From Chloroflexota bacterium (GTDB lineage Bacteria; Chloroflexota; Dormibacteria; Dormibacterales; Dormibacteraceae): a stretch of DNA of 54,573 bases. A program made the position numbers and the translations under genes. The DNA is taken from the NCBI GenBank assembly GCA_005881825.1, contig VBEO01000059.1, positions 1-54,573 on the forward strand. Reading direction: 5' to 3'. The notes beneath the pieces were generated by a model. That model had not been told where the DNA came from, did no database searches, and worked only from the letters and a program-made list of their open reading frames with translations. Shown in pieces: positions 7,167 through 16,378 of this stretch (the stretch's first letter is position 1; the number at the start of each line of letters is the position of its first letter).

Positions 7167-8284
7167 TGCCGAAGCAGGTCCTCATCACCGGCGGCGCGGG
7201 CTTCATCGGCTCGCACCTGGCCGACCTCCTGCTCCGCCACGGCCACCGCGTGCGGGTTCTGGACTGCCTGCTGCCCCAGGTGCACGGCCCCGACTGCACG
7301 CGGCCGGGCTACCTGGACCCGGACGTCGAGCTGATCTGCGATGACGTGCGCAGCGCGGGCGCGGTGCGCCGCGCCCTCAAGGACGTGGACGCCGTCTTCC
7401 ATCTGGCCGCCATGGTGGGCGTCGGCCAGAGCATGTACGAGCTCGGCGCCTACACCAGCGTCAACAACCTGGGCACGGCCACCCTGCTCGAGGCGCTGGT
7501 GGAGCGGCCGGTGGAGCGGCTGGTGGTGGCCAGCAGCATGAGCGTCTACGGCGAAGGCCTCTACCGCGACGCCGACGGTGCCGAGGTGCCGGCCGTCGAG
7601 CGCACCCCCGAGCAGCTGCGCCGTCACGAGTGGGAGCCGCGAGACCTGGACGGGCATGTGCTGTGCCCCGTGCCGACGCCCGAGCACAAGCTGCCCAGCC
7701 TGGCCTCCGTTTACGCGCTCTCCAAGTACGACCAGGAGAAGATGTGCCTGCTGGTCGGCGCAGCGTATGGGATCCCGACCTGCGCGCTTCGCTTCTTCAA
7801 CGTCTACGGCACCCGGCAGGCTCTGTCCAACCCCTACACGGGGGTGCTCGCGATATTCGCCTCCCGGATCCTGAACGGGGCGCGCCCGCGGATCTTCGAG
7901 GACGGCCTCCAGCGCCGCGACTTCGTGAGCGTCCACGACGCCGCCGAGGCGTGCCGGCTGGCCATGACCGCGCCGGCGGCGCCGGGCGGGGTGTTCAACG
8001 TGGGCAGCGGAGCGGCCGTCAGCGTGCTCGAGATCGCCCATCGGGTGGCGGCGGCCCTGGGGCGTCCGGACCTGGCGCCCGAGATCAGCGGCCGCTACCG
8101 CGTTGGGGACATCCGCCATTGCTTCGCCGACATCACCCGGGCCCAGCGCGAGCTCGCCTACGAGCCGCGGCAGGACTTCCAGGCAGGCATCGCCGACCTG
8201 GCCGAGTGGGTGGCCGGGCAGGCCGCCGAGGACCGCGTCGAGGAGGCAACCCGCGAGCTGGCGGCACGCGGCCTCACAGCCTGA
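7166..8284 (+). CDS. NAD-dependent epimerase/dehydratase
   Basis: 372 residues, extended SDR family. GGAGFIGSHLADLLL (about 8-22) binds NAD, DDVRSAGAVRRAL and FHLAAMVGVGQSM follow, the Ser/Tyr/Lys triad is in VASSMSVYGEG and SVYALSKYDQEKM, and RRDFVSVHDAA marks the C-terminal substrate domain. An insert around 130-170 (ERTPEQLRRHEWEP) is like that of dTDP-L-rhamnose 4-epimerase-like proteins. Likely makes a second nucleotide-sugar for the cluster. The ATG overlaps the previous stop (TGATG), which fixes the start and implies translational coupling. The exact sugar cannot be read from the sequence. Confidence 0.8.
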   Translation: MPKQVLITGGAGFIGSHLADLLLRHGHRVRVLDCLLPQVHGPDCTRPGYLDPDVELICDDVRSAGAVRRALKDVDAVFHLAAMVGVGQSMYELGAYTSVNNLGTATLLEALVERPVERLVVASSMSVYGEGLYRDADGAEVPAVERTPEQLRRHEWEPRDLDGHVLCPVPTPEHKLPSLASVYALSKYDQEKMCLLVGAAYGIPTCALRFFNVYGTRQALSNPYTGVLAIFASRILNGARPRIFEDGLQRRDFVSVHDAAEACRLAMTAPAAPGGVFNVGSGAAVSVLEIAHRVAAALGRPDLAPEISGRYRVGDIRHCFADITRAQRELAYEPRQDFQAGIADLAEWVAGQAAEDRVEEATRELAARGLTA

Positions 8285-8313
8285 CCGTGCTGCAGCCGGA
8301 GGCAGTCGCGGCC

Positions 8314-9282
8314 ATGACCGCCCGCCGTAACGTCAGAGCCCGCCTGGTGGCGCCGCGCCGGTTCGAGCTGGCGGACCGGCCGGTAGGCCGTGTCCGGGAG
8401 GGCGGGGCCCTGGTCCGCATCCTGGGCTGCGGAGTCTGCGCTTCGAGCCTGCCCCTGTGGGAGGGCCGCCCCTGGTTCGACTACCCGCGCCCGGCCGGCG
8501 AGCCCGGCCACGAAGGCTGGGGAATCGTGGAGGCTGTTGCCCCCGACGTGACGGAGCTGAGCCCGGGCGACCTGGTGGCCACGCTGGGTCTCGATGCCCT
8601 CGCCCAATACCTGGTCTGCCCGGCCACCGAGTGCGTGCGCCTGCCGCACCGGCTGGCCGGCCGTCCGTTTCCCGGCGAGGCCTTGGGCTGCGGTTTCAAC
8701 GTGGTCCGGCGCGCCGGCCTCGAGCCTGCGCAGCGCATCGCCGTGGTGGGGGGCGGGTTCCTCGGCTTGCTGGTGGGGGCGATCGCCCACCACCTGGGCG
8801 CAGTCGTGGTGGTGGCCTCGCGACGCGCGCAGGCCCGGCAACTAGCCGAGCAGCTGGGCGCCGCAGCGACGATCGATTCCAACGACCCGGAGACGGCGCT
8901 CGCCCGCGCCCGCCGCCTGGCACCCAAGGGCTGGGACTGCGTGATCGAGTGCACCGGGCTGCAGGCGCCGCTGGACCTCGCCTCGGAGCTGGTGCGGGAG
9001 CGCGGCCGGCTGGTGATCGCGGGCTACCACCAGGACGGCCGCCGGCAGGTCGACATGCAGAGCTGGAACTGGCGCGGGATCGACGTGGTCAACGCCCACG
9101 AGCGGGACCCTGCCCGCTACCGGCAGGGCATCCAGGAGGCGGCGCGGGCCGCTGCCGAGGGCTGGCTGCGTCCCGAGCAGCTGGTGAGCCACAGCTTCCC
9201 CCTCGAGGAGGTCGGCGCGGCCTTCGAGCTGGTCGGCCGGGCGCCCGACGGCTTGACCAAGGCCGTCTTGAGGATGGATTGA
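8314..9282 (+). CDS. MDR-family (zinc alcohol dehydrogenase-like) oxidoreductase
   Basis: 322 residues. The N-terminal GroES-like domain has GCGVCASSLPLW and GEPGHEGWGIV, the places of the catalytic zinc Cys and His-Glu. The structural-zinc Cys4 lobe of classical alcohol dehydrogenases is absent. The NAD(P) Rossmann domain has IAVVGGGFLGLLVGAIAHHLGA (about 143-164) and WDCVIECTGLQAPLDLA. It resembles threonine/sorbitol-type dehydrogenases and sits between an epimerase and a Gfo/Idh/MocA enzyme, so a sugar alcohol or keto-sugar substrate is likely. ATG 8314 was chosen for GGAGG 11 bases upstream; GTG 8287 in the same frame is the alternative. Confidence 0.75.
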   Translation: MTARRNVRARLVAPRRFELADRPVGRVREGGALVRILGCGVCASSLPLWEGRPWFDYPRPAGEPGHEGWGIVEAVAPDVTELSPGDLVATLGLDALAQYLVCPATECVRLPHRLAGRPFPGEALGCGFNVVRRAGLEPAQRIAVVGGGFLGLLVGAIAHHLGAVVVVASRRAQARQLAEQLGAAATIDSNDPETALARARRLAPKGWDCVIECTGLQAPLDLASELVRERGRLVIAGYHQDGRRQVDMQSWNWRGIDVVNAHERDPARYRQGIQEAARAAAEGWLRPEQLVSHSFPLEEVGAAFELVGRAPDGLTKAVLRMD

Positions 9283-10286
9283 GCGCCGCCACCCCGGCCC
9301 TGCTGACGCCGCGCCTCGGCTTCCTGGGCACCGGCTGGATCGGCCGCAACCGGCTGCGCGCTCTGCGCGCCAGCGGCGCGGCCACGATCGGCCTGCTCTG
9401 CGACCCCGACGCCGGCGCCCTGTCGGCAGCCGCCGCCGAGGCGCCTGACGCCGTCCTGGCCGGCTCCCTGCAGGACCTCCTGTCCGCCGGGCCGGACGGC
9501 ATCGTGATCGCCACGCCCAACGCCCTCCACGCCGAGCAGGCGATCGCCGCGCTGGAGAGCGGCGTGGCGGTCTTCTGCCAGAAGCCGCTCGGGCGCACGG
9601 CGGGCGAGGTGGAGCGGATCTTGAAGGCGGCGCGAAAAGCCGATCTCCTGCTCGGGGTCGACCTCTCCTACCGGCACACGGCCGCCGCCGCGGCGCTAAA
9701 ACGCGCCTATGACAGCGGTGAGCTGGGCACGGTGTTCGCCGCGGAGCTCGAGTTCCACAACGCTTACGGACCCGACAAGGCCTGGTTCCGCGATCCCGCT
9801 CAGGCCGGCGGTGGCTGCGTGCTGGACCTGGGCGTGCACCTGGTCGACCTCGCGCTCTGGATGCTCGACTTCCCGGGCGTCAGGCATGTCGCGTGCGCGC
9901 GCTATGCAGGGGGTCACCGCATCCCGGACACGCAGGCCGCCGCCGAAGACTACGCCGAGATCCGGCTGGACCTCGAGACCGGCGCGATGGTCCGAATCGC
10001 CTGCTCCTGGGACCTGCACGCCGGCGCCGACGCGGTGATCCGGGCCGCGTTCTTCGGCACCCGAGGCGGGGCGCGGCTGGAGAACGTGGCCGGGTCCTTC
10101 TATGACTTCCGGGCCGAGCTGACCAGGTCCACCAGCTCCCGTCTGCTGAGCTCACCGCCCGACGACTGGGGCGGCCGGGCGCTCGTCGCCTGGGCGCTGC
10201 AGCTGGCGGCGGGCGGCGGCTACGACCCCGAGGCCGACCGGCTCCTCACCCTCCACCAGGTGCTGGACCGCTGCTGCGGACGATGA
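9279..10286 (+). CDS. Gfo/Idh/MocA-family oxidoreductase
   Basis: 335 residues. The NAD(P)-binding LGFLGTGWIGRNRLRAL is near the N-terminus. The family's conserved E-K-P appears as FCQKPLGR (about 98-105), and the C-terminal alpha/beta domain has the FRDPAQAGGGCVLDLGVHLVDLAL signature with the conserved Asp and His. Such enzymes oxidise, reduce or epimerise sugars or inositols. The TTG start overlaps the preceding stop (TTGA), and the next gene starts in its own stop (ATGA), so it is translated in the operon. E to Q in E-K-P is mild and found elsewhere in the family; the Lys that acts in catalysis is retained. Confidence 0.8.
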   Translation: MSAATPALLTPRLGFLGTGWIGRNRLRALRASGAATIGLLCDPDAGALSAAAAEAPDAVLAGSLQDLLSAGPDGIVIATPNALHAEQAIAALESGVAVFCQKPLGRTAGEVERILKAARKADLLLGVDLSYRHTAAAAALKRAYDSGELGTVFAAELEFHNAYGPDKAWFRDPAQAGGGCVLDLGVHLVDLALWMLDFPGVRHVACARYAGGHRIPDTQAAAEDYAEIRLDLETGAMVRIACSWDLHAGADAVIRAAFFGTRGGARLENVAGSFYDFRAELTRSTSSRLLSSPPDDWGGRALVAWALQLAAGGGYDPEADRLLTLHQVLDRCCGR

Positions 10287-11219
10287 AGCTGCTGCTGACA
10301 ACGGATGCCGTCGGCGGGGCCTGGACCTTCGCCCTCGAGCTGGGCGCGCAGCTGGCGGCCGGCGGGCACAGCGTGACGCTGGCCGTGCTGGGGCCCGACG
10401 CCCCGCCCGGCCGCCTCGCGGAGCTGCGGCGGGTGCCCGGCGTCCGGGTCCTCCAACACCGCTGCGCGCTTGAGTGGATGCCCGAGCCCTGGGCGGAGGT
10501 GGAGAGCTCCGGTCGCTGGCTGCTGGAGGTGGCCGCGCGCGAGCGCCCCGATGTCGTTCACCTGGGCGGCTATGCGCACGCCGCACTGCCCTTCGAGGCG
10601 CCGGTAGTGGTGACCGCCCACTCCTGCGTGCTCAGCTGGTGGCGCGCGGTCCACGGCACCGGCGCTCCCCCGCAATGGCGGCGCTATGCGGCCGCGCTGC
10701 GTGAGGGCCTCCAGCGCGCGCGGCTGGTGGTGGCCCCCACCGGCGCCATGTTGCGAGCGCTGGAGGCGGAGCACGGCCGCCTCGGCGCCAGCGCCGTGAT
10801 CCCGAACGGCCGGCGCCCCGAGCTATTCCCGCCCCTGGTCAAAGCCGAGCTGGTGCTCTGCGCCGGTCGCCTTTGGGACCCGGCCAAGAACCTGGCCGCG
10901 CTGGAGGCGGCCGCGCGTCACTGCAGCTGGCCCGTCGCCTGCGCGGGCCCCGGGGGATCGGGCGGCGCGGTGCGCCCGCTGGGCGAGTTGACGACCACCC
11001 AGCTGGCCCGCTGGCTAGGACGCGGCCGTGTTCGTCGACCCGCGCCGGCCAGATCTGCTGGCCGGCGTCCTCAACCGGCTGGCCGCGGCGCCGGCGGCTC
11101 GCTCGGAGCTGGCCGGGGCGGCCCGGCGCCGAGCCCTGGAGCTGAGCCCGCAGCGCATGGCCGCCGGCTACCTGAAGGCTTACGCCGGCGTGCTCAGCCA
11201 CCCCTACAAGGCGGCCTGA
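10283..11219 (+). pseudogene. GT4-type glycosyltransferase broken by an internal deletion
   Basis: The first frame (10283 to about 11018) gives a GT-B N-terminal half and the start of the donor domain: MKLLLTTDAVGGAWTFALEL, VVVTAHSCVLSWW, PNGRRPELFPP, LVLCAGRLWDPAKNLAAL, TTTQLARWLG. The reading then becomes nonsense. The family-like C-terminus (DAAVFVDPRRPDLLAGVLNR up to YLKAYAGVL) continues from about 11019 in another frame and ends at 11219. About 45-50 residues expected between LARWLG and DAAVFVDP are missing. They would carry the E-x7-E donor-sugar motif. A deletion of non-triplet length at 11018-11021 explains both. ATGA overlap with the upstream stop shows it was an operon member. A sequencing error alone would not explain the missing block. 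Confidence 0.7.
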
Positions 11220-11223
11220 ACGC

Positions 11224-12339
11224 GTGCGCGTCGCCCTCTTCTACCACTCGCTGGTGTCGGACTGGAACCACGGCAACGCCCACTTCCTGCGCGGCTTTGC
11301 CACCGAGCTCAAGGCGCGCGGGCATGAGGTCCGCACCTACGAGCCCCGCAGCTCCTGGAGCCGGCTGCACCTGGTCCGCCAGCAGGGCCAGGCGCCCCTG
11401 GAGGCCTTCCGCAGCGCCTATCCGGGCATGCGGAGTGAGGCCTACACGCTGTCCCGGCTGAACCTGGATGCGGCGCTGGAAGGGGTCGACCTGGCGCTGG
11501 TGCACGAGTGGAACGACGGTCGCCTGGTCCGCCGGCTGGGAGAGTACCGGGCCCGCTCACCGCGCCTGCGACTGCTTTTTCACGACACCCACCACCGCTC
11601 GGTCACGGCCCCGCGCCAGGTGCCGGCGCAGGACCTGCGCGACTACGACGGCGTGCTCGCCTTCGGAGCCGTGATCCGGGACCTCTATCTCCAACGCGGC
11701 TGGACGCAGCGCGCCTGGACCTGGCACGAGGCGGCCGACGTGCGCGTCTTCCGGCCGCCGCCAAGCCCCCAGCCGCCGGCGGCGGAGCTGGTCTGGATCG
11801 GCAACTGGGGCGACGAGGAGCGATCCCGCGAGCTGCGCCGATTCCTGATCGAACCGGTCGGCGAGCTCGGCCTGCGCGCGACCGTACACGGGGTGCGCTA
11901 CCCGGCCCGAGCCCGCGCCGAGCTGGCTGCCGCGGGCCTCGATTACCGGGGCTGGATCGCCAATTTCGAAGTGCCCTCGGTCTTCGCCAAGCATCTGGTC
12001 ACCGTCCACGTGCCGAGGCGGGTGTACGCCGACCGCCTGCCGGGTATCCCCACCATCCGGCCGTTCGAGGCGATGGCCTGCGGGATCCCGCTGGTGTCCG
12101 CGCCATGGGACGACAGCGAAGGCCTGTTCCGTCCGGGCACCGACCACCTGGTGGTGCGCTCCAAGGCCGAGATGAAGCGCCGGCTCAGGGAGCTGGTGGC
12201 CGACCCCGCCCAGCGCGCTCAGCTGGCCGCGGAGGGCCTGCGCACGATTCGCGCCCGCCACACCTGCGGCCACCGCGTCGACCAGCTGCTGGCGATCGCC
12301 GCCGAGCTGGGGGCCGGCGGCCTGGAGGCCGTGGCATGA
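11224..12339 (+). CDS. CgeB-like glycosyltransferase (second copy)
   Basis: 371 residues. It starts RVALFYHSLVSDWNHGNAHFLRGFATEL, followed by VHEWNDGRLVRRLGEY and a FHDTHHRSVT segment, and has the donor-domain blocks LVWIGNWGDEERS, GIPTIRPFEAMACGIPLVSAPWDD and FRPGTDHLVVRS. These match the CgeB/GT-B pattern of the genes at 4044 and 12336, though the central block differs (an HDTHHR loop instead of D-x-D-x-P). Start GTG follows four bases after the stop of the broken GT4. Probably transfers a sugar in the same glycan pathway. Specificity is unknown. Confidence 0.7.
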   Translation: MRVALFYHSLVSDWNHGNAHFLRGFATELKARGHEVRTYEPRSSWSRLHLVRQQGQAPLEAFRSAYPGMRSEAYTLSRLNLDAALEGVDLALVHEWNDGRLVRRLGEYRARSPRLRLLFHDTHHRSVTAPRQVPAQDLRDYDGVLAFGAVIRDLYLQRGWTQRAWTWHEAADVRVFRPPPSPQPPAAELVWIGNWGDEERSRELRRFLIEPVGELGLRATVHGVRYPARARAELAAAGLDYRGWIANFEVPSVFAKHLVTVHVPRRVYADRLPGIPTIRPFEAMACGIPLVSAPWDDSEGLFRPGTDHLVVRSKAEMKRRLRELVADPAQRAQLAAEGLRTIRARHTCGHRVDQLLAIAAELGAGGLEAVA

Positions 12340-13439
12340 GCGGCGCCGGCCTGCGCATCGCGTTCTTCGGCTCCAGCCTGGTCTCGGCCTACTGGAACGG
12401 GGCGGCCACCTACTACCGCGGGATCATCAAGGCTTTGCACGCTCGCGGCCACCGGGTCACCTTCTTCGAGCCCGACGCCTACCAGCGCCAGCAGCACCGC
12501 GACCTTGCCGCGCCCGATTGGGCGAGCTCGGTCGTTTACGACCCCACCGAGGCTGCCGCCCTGGCCTGCCTGGAACGGGCGGCGCGCTTCGACGTGGTGA
12601 TCAAGGCCAGCGGCGTGGGCGTGCTCGACGACCTCCTGGAGCGGGAGGTCGCGCGGCTCTCCGGATCCGGTCGCCAGGTCGTCTACTGGGATGTCGACGC
12701 GCCGGCCACCCTCGAGCGGATGCAGGGAGATCTCGCCGACCCGCTGCGCGCCCTGGTCCCGGCCTTCGACATTGTGCTGACGTACGGCGGCGGACCTCCG
12801 GTGGTAGAGGCCTACCAGGCGCTGGGCGCCCGGGACTGCGTCCCCGTCTACAACGGCCTGGACCCCGAGAGCCACCGCCCCGCCCGACCGGAGTCCCATT
12901 GGCAGGCGGACCTGAGCTTCCTGGGCAACCGGCTTCCGGACCGCGAGGCGCGCGTCGAGGAATTCTTCCTGGGCGCCGCCCGGCGTCTACCCGAGCGCGC
13001 CTTCCTGCTGGGCGGCAGCGGCTGGGAGGACAAGCCTCTGCCGGCCAACGTCCGCTACGCCGGGCACGTGTACACGGGCGACCACAACGCCTTCAACTGC
13101 ACGCCGCTGGCGGTGCTTAACGTGAGCCGGGAGGGCATGGCGCGCTTCGGCTTCTCGCCGGCCACGCGGGTCTTCGAGGCGGCGGGCGCCGGCGCCTGCA
13201 TCATCAGCGACGCCTGGGCCGGCATGGACCTCTTCTTCGAACCGGCGAAAGAGATCCTGGCCGCGGCCGACGGTGAGGAGGTGGCCTCGGTCCTGGCCGG
13301 CCTCGACCGCGGTCGCGCCCGACAGATCGGCGAGATGGCCCGGCGACGGGCGCTCGCCCATCACACCTACCAGCGCCGGGCTCAGCTGGTCGAGGCGGTG
13401 CTCACCGGGAGCGGGTCGCCGGGCAGCGCCGCGGCATGA
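12336..13439 (+). CDS. CgeB-like glycosyltransferase (third copy)
   Basis: 367 residues. N-terminal FFGSSLVSAYWNGAATYYRGIIKALHARGH, central VYWDVDAPATLERMQ (the D-x-D-x-P loop also seen in the 4044 protein), TYGGGPPVVEAY, PVYNGLDPESHRP, the donor half DLSFLGNRLPDREARVEEFF, VLNVSREGMARFGFSPATRVFEAAGAGA, and a FFEPAKEILAA loop. It is most like the 4044 gene product, suggesting duplication within the cluster. ATG overlaps the previous stop (ATGA), and the following methyltransferase does the same. Role as in the 4044 entry. Confidence 0.75.
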   Translation: MSGAGLRIAFFGSSLVSAYWNGAATYYRGIIKALHARGHRVTFFEPDAYQRQQHRDLAAPDWASSVVYDPTEAAALACLERAARFDVVIKASGVGVLDDLLEREVARLSGSGRQVVYWDVDAPATLERMQGDLADPLRALVPAFDIVLTYGGGPPVVEAYQALGARDCVPVYNGLDPESHRPARPESHWQADLSFLGNRLPDREARVEEFFLGAARRLPERAFLLGGSGWEDKPLPANVRYAGHVYTGDHNAFNCTPLAVLNVSREGMARFGFSPATRVFEAAGAGACIISDAWAGMDLFFEPAKEILAAADGEEVASVLAGLDRGRARQIGEMARRRALAHHTYQRRAQLVEAVLTGSGSPGSAAA

Positions 13440-14248
13440 GCGGACCGCTCGAGGCTCTGGGCCCCTGGTTCCACAACCTGCACCTGCCCGACGGCACCCA
13501 GACCGCCCCCGAGCATCCTCTGGGCGACTACCCCAGCTACAAGTGGCAGCTGCTGGCGCCGGCCCTGCCCGCCGACCTCGACGGCTGGACCGCCCTCGAC
13601 ATCGGCTGCAACGCCGGCTTCTACAGCTTCGAGCTGGCCCGCCGGGGAGCGCAGGTCACGGCGATCGACTCGGATGAGCGCTACCTGGCCCAGGCCCGCT
13701 GGGCGGCCGCCGAGTACGGGCTGGAGGACCAGATCCGGTGGCGGCAGATGCAGGTCTACGAGCTGGCGGGCAGCGATCGCCGCTACGACCTGGTGCTCTT
13801 CCTCGGCGTCTTCTACCATCTGCGCTACCCGCTTCTGGGGTTGGACATCGTGTCCCAGAAGGTGGGCCGGCTGCTGGCCTTCCAAACCATGACACTGCCT
13901 GGCGACGAGGTGGCCGAGGTGCCTGTGGACGGCCACGTGCTGGACCGCGATCCCATGCTCCAGCCGGGCTGGCCGCGGATGGCCTTCATCGAGAAGAGCT
14001 GGGCGGGCGACCCCACGAACTGGTGGGTCCCCAACCGCGCGGCGGTCGAAGCCGTGCTGCGCTCCAGCGGCCTGTGCGTGCGGGCTCGCCCGGCAGATGA
14101 GATGTACGTGTGCGAACCAGATCCCGAGCATCCCTCCTGCGTCACCACCTGGGACGCGGCCGAGTTCCTGGCCGCCACCGGCCGTGACAGCTCAGGCGGG
14201 CAGGTGAAAAGGCACGCTGGTCACCACCACGCCGCGGAGCGGACGTAG
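13436..14248 (+). CDS. SAM-dependent methyltransferase, TIGR04290-like
   Basis: 270 residues. The opening block PWFHNLHLPDGTQTAPEHPLGDYPSYKW, then ALDIGCNAGFYSFELARRGA (SAM-binding motif I, about 59-78), AIDSDERYLAQARWAAAEYGL and VLFLGVFYHLRYPLLGLD, are the hallmarks I associate with the TIGR04290 (Rta_06860) methyltransferase family. That family occurs in similar glycosyltransferase/epimerase clusters. The name is recalled, not searched. Last gene of the plus-strand operon. Its 3' 57 bases overlap the convergent permease gene, and the last 15 residues are probably read-through. Likely O-methylates a sugar in the product. Confidence 0.75.
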   Translation: MSGPLEALGPWFHNLHLPDGTQTAPEHPLGDYPSYKWQLLAPALPADLDGWTALDIGCNAGFYSFELARRGAQVTAIDSDERYLAQARWAAAEYGLEDQIRWRQMQVYELAGSDRRYDLVLFLGVFYHLRYPLLGLDIVSQKVGRLLAFQTMTLPGDEVAEVPVDGHVLDRDPMLQPGWPRMAFIEKSWAGDPTNWWVPNRAAVEAVLRSSGLCVRARPADEMYVCEPDPEHPSCVTTWDAAEFLAATGRDSSGGQVKRHAGHHHAAERT

Positions 14249-16378
14249 CGCTCGGCGCAGCCGGGCCGCCACGTTGGCGTGCAGCAGCCGGTGCCAGGCC
14301 CGGCGCACCACCAGCTCCGGGAGCACGATCGTCAGGGTCACGTCCGGCGCCTGCCGGTGCAGCTCGATCAGGTAGTTGACCAGCGGGGCCAGCAGCGCGC
14401 GGTAGGGCGCCAGCACGATGGCCAGCGGGACGTGGTCGCCCCACTCGCCCCACTCGTACTCGAAGCGGTCGGCCTGCTCCTGCTGGGGGCTGATGTGCAC
14501 GGCCAGCACCGGCATGCCGAGCGAGCAGGCGTAGGCCAGGGCCCGCAGGTTGGCGAGGTCGAGCCGGGAGACGGGGACCACCGCCAGGTGCCGGATCTCG
14601 CCCGGCGACTGCTCCACCTCCTCGTGTGCCGCGGCGGGCGTCACGTGCGAGGCGGCGCGCGGCTGAACCGTGAGCTCCGGTTGGCCCGGCACGGGCGGCC
14701 GCAGGCGGACGGCCTCCGCCACCCGGTCGTAGTGGGCGCGGATGCGGGTGGCCAGCCAGATCAGCAGCGGGATCGCGATCACCAGCAGCCAGGCGCCCTC
14801 CAGGAACTTGCCCGCGGCCGCGGTGACCAGGACCAGGCTGCTCATCAGCGCGCCCATCGCGTTCAGTGCCAGGCTGCGCCGCCAGCCCGCGCCGCGCTGC
14901 CTCCACCAGTGCACGACCATGCCGAGCTGAGAGAGGGTGAAGGCCAGGAAGACGCCGACCGCGAACAGTGGAATCAGAGCCTGCAGGTTGCCGCGAAAGC
15001 CCAGGTAGACGGCGAAGCTGGTGGCGGTCAGCGCCACGACCCCGTTGTTGAAGGCGAGCCGGTCGCCCAGGCGGAGGAAGGCCCGGGGCGCGTGGTGGTC
15101 GCGCGCCAGCGTGAAGAGCAGGCGCGGCAGCCCGTGGTAGGAGGTGTTGGCGCCGAAGAGCAGCATCAGCAGCGTGGCCGCCTGCACGTAGCCGTAGAGG
15201 GGACCGTTCCCAAAGGCGTGATGGGCCAGCTGGGACAGTAGGGACTCGTCCGGACGCGGCGCGATGCCCTCCAGGTGCAGCGTCAGCATCACCCCGCTGA
15301 AGGTGAGCACCAGCAGCACCACCATCCAGGTGAGCGTGGTGCGCCCGTTGCGCCACTCGGGCGGCCGAAAGGCGGGCACCGAGTTGGATACGGCTTCGAT
15401 GCCGGTCATGGCGGTCGCGCCAGACGCGAAGGCGCGCAGGACCAGTAGGACGCCCAGCGGCTCCAGCGCTCGCACCGGCGAGGCCGGCACCGGCGCCATT
15501 CCGCGACCCGCGGCGTGCCAGAGCCCGGCCCCGATCAGCAGGGCCATCGCGGCCAGGAACACGTAGGTCGGCCACGCGAAGGCCGCCCCGGACTGGCGCA
15601 CGCCGCGCAGGTTCCCGACCAGCAGGATCGCGAACATGGCCGCGCCCAGCCAGAGCCCGGACCCCCTCAGGGGCGGCAGCGCCGAGGTCACCGCGGCCAC
15701 GCCCGTGGAGATGGAGACGGCGACGTTCAGCACGTAGTCGCCGACCAGGCCGGCCGCGGCCGTCAGGCCCGGCAGCACCCCCAGGTTCTCGCGGGCGACG
15801 GTGTAGGAGCCGGCCCCCGAGGGATATGCCCGGACCGTCTGCCGGTAGGAGAGGCCGACGGTGACCATCAGCGCCACCAGGGCGGCGGCCAGCAATGGCG
15901 CCAGGCCGAGGGCGACGCTGCCCCCCAGCGCCAGCACTCCCAGCAGGGCCTCCGGGCCGTAGGCGACCGAGGCCATCAGGTCGGCGCCGACCACCGGCAG
16001 GGCCACCAGCTTGCGCATGCGCTCCTCGACCAGGGCCGAGCTGAGCAGAGGGCGGCCGATCAGCAGGCGCCGCAGCAGCCGGCCCCAGCGGCTGACCTCG
16101 GCCAGCTCCGGGTCGGCCGGCTCCAGCACGGTGGGCTCGCCGTCCCGCAGCGCCTCCACCTCGACCACCCGGCCCCAACCGGTCGGGCGCACCCGCCCCG
16201 GAAAGCTGATCGCGCTGGGGTCGACGGGCAGCGCCCCACCCCAGGCCTGGCGGTCCTCCATGGCGTCGGCCCAGCGGCTGCCGATCTCGCGCACGAGCCG
16301 GAGCTCCGCGCCGCTGAGGGGCGGCAGGTCATCGGCGGCTGGGCTGGTCGCGGTGCGTTTGGGCCGGGCCGCACTCAC
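14192..16378 (-). CDS. APC-superfamily permease, KimA-like potassium importer
   Basis: About 728 residues from GTG 16378 (GTG 16414 in the same frame would add 12 unlikely residues). An extended soluble N-terminus of about 130 residues precedes GADLMASVAYGPEALLGVLALGG, the first membrane helix motif of KimA/YdaO-like transporters, and there are about 12 hydrophobic helices. Further landmarks are GSYTVARENLG, TGIEAVSNSVPAF and TSYHGLPRLLFTLARDHHAP. The cytoplasmic tail has HLAVVPVSRLDLANLRALAYACSLGMPVLAVHIS, a universal-stress-like fold that in KimA relatives binds nucleotide such as c-di-AMP. Most likely K+ uptake with nucleotide control; amino-acid transport is the alternative. Its 3' end overlaps the methyltransferase gene. 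Confidence 0.75.
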   Translation of the reverse strand: MSAARPKRTATSPAADDLPPLSGAELRLVREIGSRWADAMEDRQAWGGALPVDPSAISFPGRVRPTGWGRVVEVEALRDGEPTVLEPADPELAEVSRWGRLLRRLLIGRPLLSSALVEERMRKLVALPVVGADLMASVAYGPEALLGVLALGGSVALGLAPLLAAALVALMVTVGLSYRQTVRAYPSGAGSYTVARENLGVLPGLTAAAGLVGDYVLNVAVSISTGVAAVTSALPPLRGSGLWLGAAMFAILLVGNLRGVRQSGAAFAWPTYVFLAAMALLIGAGLWHAAGRGMAPVPASPVRALEPLGVLLVLRAFASGATAMTGIEAVSNSVPAFRPPEWRNGRTTLTWMVVLLVLTFSGVMLTLHLEGIAPRPDESLLSQLAHHAFGNGPLYGYVQAATLLMLLFGANTSYHGLPRLLFTLARDHHAPRAFLRLGDRLAFNNGVVALTATSFAVYLGFRGNLQALIPLFAVGVFLAFTLSQLGMVVHWWRQRGAGWRRSLALNAMGALMSSLVLVTAAAGKFLEGAWLLVIAIPLLIWLATRIRAHYDRVAEAVRLRPPVPGQPELTVQPRAASHVTPAAAHEEVEQSPGEIRHLAVVPVSRLDLANLRALAYACSLGMPVLAVHISPQQEQADRFEYEWGEWGDHVPLAIVLAPYRALLAPLVNYLIELHRQAPDVTLTIVLPELVVRRAWHRLLHANVAARLRRALRPLRGVVVTSVPFHLPA

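Noticed and set aside
14142..16178. A 678-codon minus-strand frame within the KimA-like gene
   Set aside because: Low-complexity Gly/Arg/Ala sequence; it is the shifted frame of the permease, which has real membrane helices and family motifs.
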